From positions 1,240,001-1,304,000 of the forward strand of contig JAMWBK010000005.1 of the NCBI GenBank assembly GCA_029953675.1: DNA of 64,000 bases, given 5' to 3'. The notes beneath the pieces are model-generated. The model made no database searches and was not told the DNA's origin. It saw nothing but the letters and a program-made list of their open reading frames with translations. The translations under genes were made by a program, and so were the position numbers. Below are positions 62,632 through 64,000 of this stretch, piece after piece. The stretch's first letter is position 1. Each line of letters opens with the position of its first letter. Source of the stretch: Rhodosorus marinus (taxonomy: Eukaryota; Rhodophyta; Stylonematophyceae; Stylonematales; Stylonemataceae).

Positions 62632-64000
62632 ATGTTGAAGAGCATACAGAAGAGGCTGAAGAAGTCGCTATCCAAGGTAGGGGGTTTTTAAGAGCAGGGG
62701 CTCATCTAGGCCCAGGTGTTGATCGACGATTTGTTTCGAGTTTGTTGTCTTTGCTTCTTTTTTTTTTTGCTTTTGTTTGGTTTTTTTCTGGTTGTCTTAC
62801 TGGGTGAGTGGGTCTCTTGATTCTGTCCTCCCGGGGGGGGTTCTGTAGGTTGCTGCGGACGGGAGTGTGGTTGAAGATGAATCGAAACCTGATGAGGCAG
62901 AGGAATCTGCTGATGCAGTCCCGGCTGTGAGATCCTCATCCGTGGTTCCTTCCGCCGCGGTGGAGAGCACGAAGGGCGAGCGCACCAGACAAGGAGCAGA
63001 CGCGGCGGTGAGGACCTCAACAATATCCGGGGATGCGTTCGAAGTTTTTGACAGAGTGCGGGCGACAGGGTCACAACCACCGCCAGAGGATGCCGCTGTG
63101 AGATCTTCCTCGTTACATGCCTCAGCTCTGCAGGAGGAAGCAAGTACCACCTCTAAGGGACGTTTGAATAGAGAACTGTTTGTCAAGGTATGCAATACGG
63201 AAATCAGGAACGAACAGACTGGATACGATCCATGAAATCCCTCAACATTTACCATCTTGTAGGCTCGTGAGGATCATGCGTACGAGGAGAGTCCAGATAC
63301 AGTCGCTGCGAGATCAGGATCAGTTCTAATAGCCACTCAACAATCCATTGATCTTGAACTACCTACTTCCGATGACCAAGGCCAGCTACCGGATCTTGCG
63401 TATCGAGCAGAGTCGATCATGGGGAAGGGTGTGGAAAGCGCCGAACTGCATGCAGGGGCTCTCGAATATCGAAGCAACGAAGCAGCCAGTCCCTCTCAAC
63501 CCAGATCAGGTGGTTTGGGGAGCGAACACGCAGTACTCGACGACCGCGCAGGCAAAGCCAGTTCTGTCTTTCTGAGCGGGAGAGAAAGCATCACCTCTCA
63601 ACACGAGGATGCGCCATTGCACGAGGCGGCAGAGAAGACTGGCTCGATCTACCTCGGGGCCAGGGACAGCATGATTCCTGAACCAGCGGAGGCTGTGTCC
63701 ACTCGCGAAGCCGCGGACTCTGCTTCTAGAACAGCCTCCGTGTTCCTGAGCGCGAGAGAGAGCGTATTTAGGCCCTCTGAGGACGAGGATGTTTCTGCAG
63801 AGGTTGCTTCCGCTGCTAAAATGGATTCAGTCTACCTGAGCGCGAGGGAAAGCATGGTACTGGAGACGCCGCTCAATGCAGATGACGCTGCTGACGCTGC
63901 GAAGAAAACAGACTCTGTACACCAAGCTTCGTGGCAAAGCTTCGCACCTGGAGAAGCCACAGTGCTCGGTAAAGCCGGCGATACAGGCGATGCAGTTCCT
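62632..64000 (+). CDS. Acidic repeat protein, unrecognised, 3' end cut by window
   Basis: Exon 1 (62632-62676) encodes a basic amphipathic start, MLKSIQKRLKKSLSK. Exon 2 is 62849-63187, and exon 3 (63263 onward) is open to the window end. Joins are phase 0. The alternative ATG at 62625 is out of phase with exon 2. The protein is Ala/Glu/Ser-rich, acidic, and probably disordered between short motifs. Exon 3 contains repeats whose cores are SVFLSGRES, SIYLGARDS, SVFLSARES, SVYLSARES and a diverged SVHQASWQS. Their Ser codons lie at 63563, 63644, 63737, 63827 and 63914, spaced 27, 31, 30 and 29 residues. Each is preceded by A-(K/R)-(T/S/M). Exon 2 has earlier, looser copies (AAVRSSSL, AAVRTSTI). 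No known domain is recognised. Function is unknown. Confidence 0.75.

Overview
This is nuclear DNA from a photosynthetic eukaryote, most likely an alga with a primary plastid. Genes are split by short spliceosomal introns (mostly 66-130 nt, GT...AG). Gene density is about one per 2.5 kb, and the gaps are AT-rich or rich in homopolymer runs. Two plastid-type genes are nuclear: a VIPP1/IM30 homologue and a SufE-BolA fusion. Both predicted N-termini carry an early phenylalanine in a basic, acid-poor leader, the transit-peptide style described for red algae and glaucophytes. A red alga is therefore my best guess, but this is inference.

Layout, left to right. 0-4.4 kb: two unrecognised minus-strand genes, the first running off the left edge, and a possible tiny plus-strand gene between them. 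4.4-10.2 kb: gene-poor, holding decayed direct duplications. 10.2-19.2 kb: a small PP1-docking-motif ORF, PAM16, an inverted duplication of a broken coding fragment, SufE-BolA, a pirin, and the proteasome chaperone PSMD5/S5b. 20.3-27.2 kb: selenoprotein-O pseudokinase in its cysteine form, a small hypothetical, and a SERCA-type calcium pump. 30.6-37.5 kb: VIPP1, a p24/TMED cargo receptor, a small signal-bearing protein, a glycine-rich membrane protein, a small basic protein, and MAK16. 38-45.4 kb: an unresolved ORF pair, a membrane RING-H2 ubiquitin ligase with a broken thioredoxin-like region upstream, and mitochondrial EF-G2 (11 exons solved). 48-52.6 kb: hormone-sensitive-lipase homologue, then an unknown reading frame with a single internal stop. 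55-62 kb: an intronless PPR protein, PET117 and a DXO/RAI1 decapping nuclease. 62.6 kb to the right edge: an unrecognised acidic protein with repeats of about 27-31 residues, cut by the window end.

The genes are mostly unrelated housekeeping functions, as expected of a nuclear locus. Loose themes are mitochondrial protein import, translation and cytochrome oxidase assembly (PAM16, EF-G2, PET117, perhaps PPR), plastid Fe-S and membrane maintenance (SufE-BolA, VIPP1), ER/secretory work (SERCA, p24, RING-H2), and RNA or ribosome biogenesis (MAK16, DXO). The most novel material is the repeat protein at the right edge and the thioredoxin-like / transmembrane / RING-H2 locus. No tRNA, rRNA, CRISPR array or intact transposon was found.
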